5,815 bases of DNA from Candidatus Iainarchaeum sp. (lineage in GTDB: Archaea; Iainarchaeota; Iainarchaeia; Iainarchaeales; GW2011-AR10): positions 1-5,815 of the forward strand of contig JACPKT010000074.1 in assembly GCA_016186855.1 (NCBI GenBank), read 5' to 3'. The notes beneath the pieces are model-generated. The model did no database searches. It saw nothing but the letters and a program-made list of their open reading frames with translations, and was not told the origin of the DNA. The translations under genes were made by a program, and so were the position numbers. This document shows positions 5,773-5,815 of the stretch, in pieces (the first letter of the stretch is position 1; every line of letters starts with the position of its first letter).

Positions 5773-5815
5773 AACAAAAAATTGTCGCAAAAGAGCCAGT
5801 GAAAAAATATTACGA
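5763..5815 (+). CDS. Start of an unidentified gene, cut by the window end
   Basis: An open frame begins at ATG 5763, overlaps the DP1 stop by 10 bases in another frame, and runs off the end of the window. The 17 complete codons begin MELKQKIVAKEP and continue into a charged, Lys-rich stretch ending KKYY. The Shine-Dalgarno AGGTGG at 5751-5756 and the tight overlap make it a likely member of the same operon. Too little is visible to name a family. Confidence 0.5.
   Translation, partial: MELKQKIVAKEPVKKYY

Noticed and set aside
1..5815. CRISPR array, insertion sequence, integrase or attachment site
   Set aside because: No regularly spaced repeats, terminal inverted repeats, transposase or recombinase motifs were seen; the content is core archaeal genes.

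Overview
The window is archaeal. Its AT-rich genes encode a CDP-archaeol synthase (CarS), a compact archaeosortase, archaeal-type SecD and SecF, a UPF0147 protein and the small exonuclease subunit of DNA polymerase D (DP1). CarS and PolD exclude bacteria. PolD together with SecDF points to a euryarchaeal or DPANN-type lineage and argues against Crenarchaeota. I cannot place it further from the sequence alone. All genes read with the standard code, and I see no mobile element, CRISPR array, tRNA or rRNA.

Layout. (1) Positions 73-1155, plus strand: carS, then a four-helix archaeosortase/exosortase-family protein with its own TATA-like box. (2) Positions 1158-3740, minus strand: secF followed by secD. 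The secF stop and secD start share bases. SecD is intact, but secF carries an internal lesion near position 2996: about 35 family-typical residues (membrane helix 4 and the loop after it) are absent, and the reading frame changes at the same point. The archaeosortase and secD genes converge with only 2 bases between their stops. (3) Positions 3741-3886: a divergent promoter region. (4) Positions 3887-5815, plus strand: a short leader with two near-identical Shine-Dalgarno/ATG modules, the UPF0147 gene, polB/DP1, and the first 17 codons of a further gene that overlaps the DP1 stop by 10 bases.

How the genes work together. The left half has a cell-surface theme. SecD/SecF assist protein export, and archaeosortases process C-terminal signals of exported proteins, in Haloferax linking them to archaeal lipid. 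CarS makes CDP-archaeol, the activated precursor of polar archaeal lipids. The right half is a replication unit, with DP1 directly behind a small conserved archaeal protein of unknown function.

Most notable points: the damaged secF (real deletion or assembly collapse), an extra Ala/Gln/Lys-rich helical insert in the SecF external domain, the carS-archaeosortase neighbourhood, and the duplicated translation-start leader of the UPF0147 gene.
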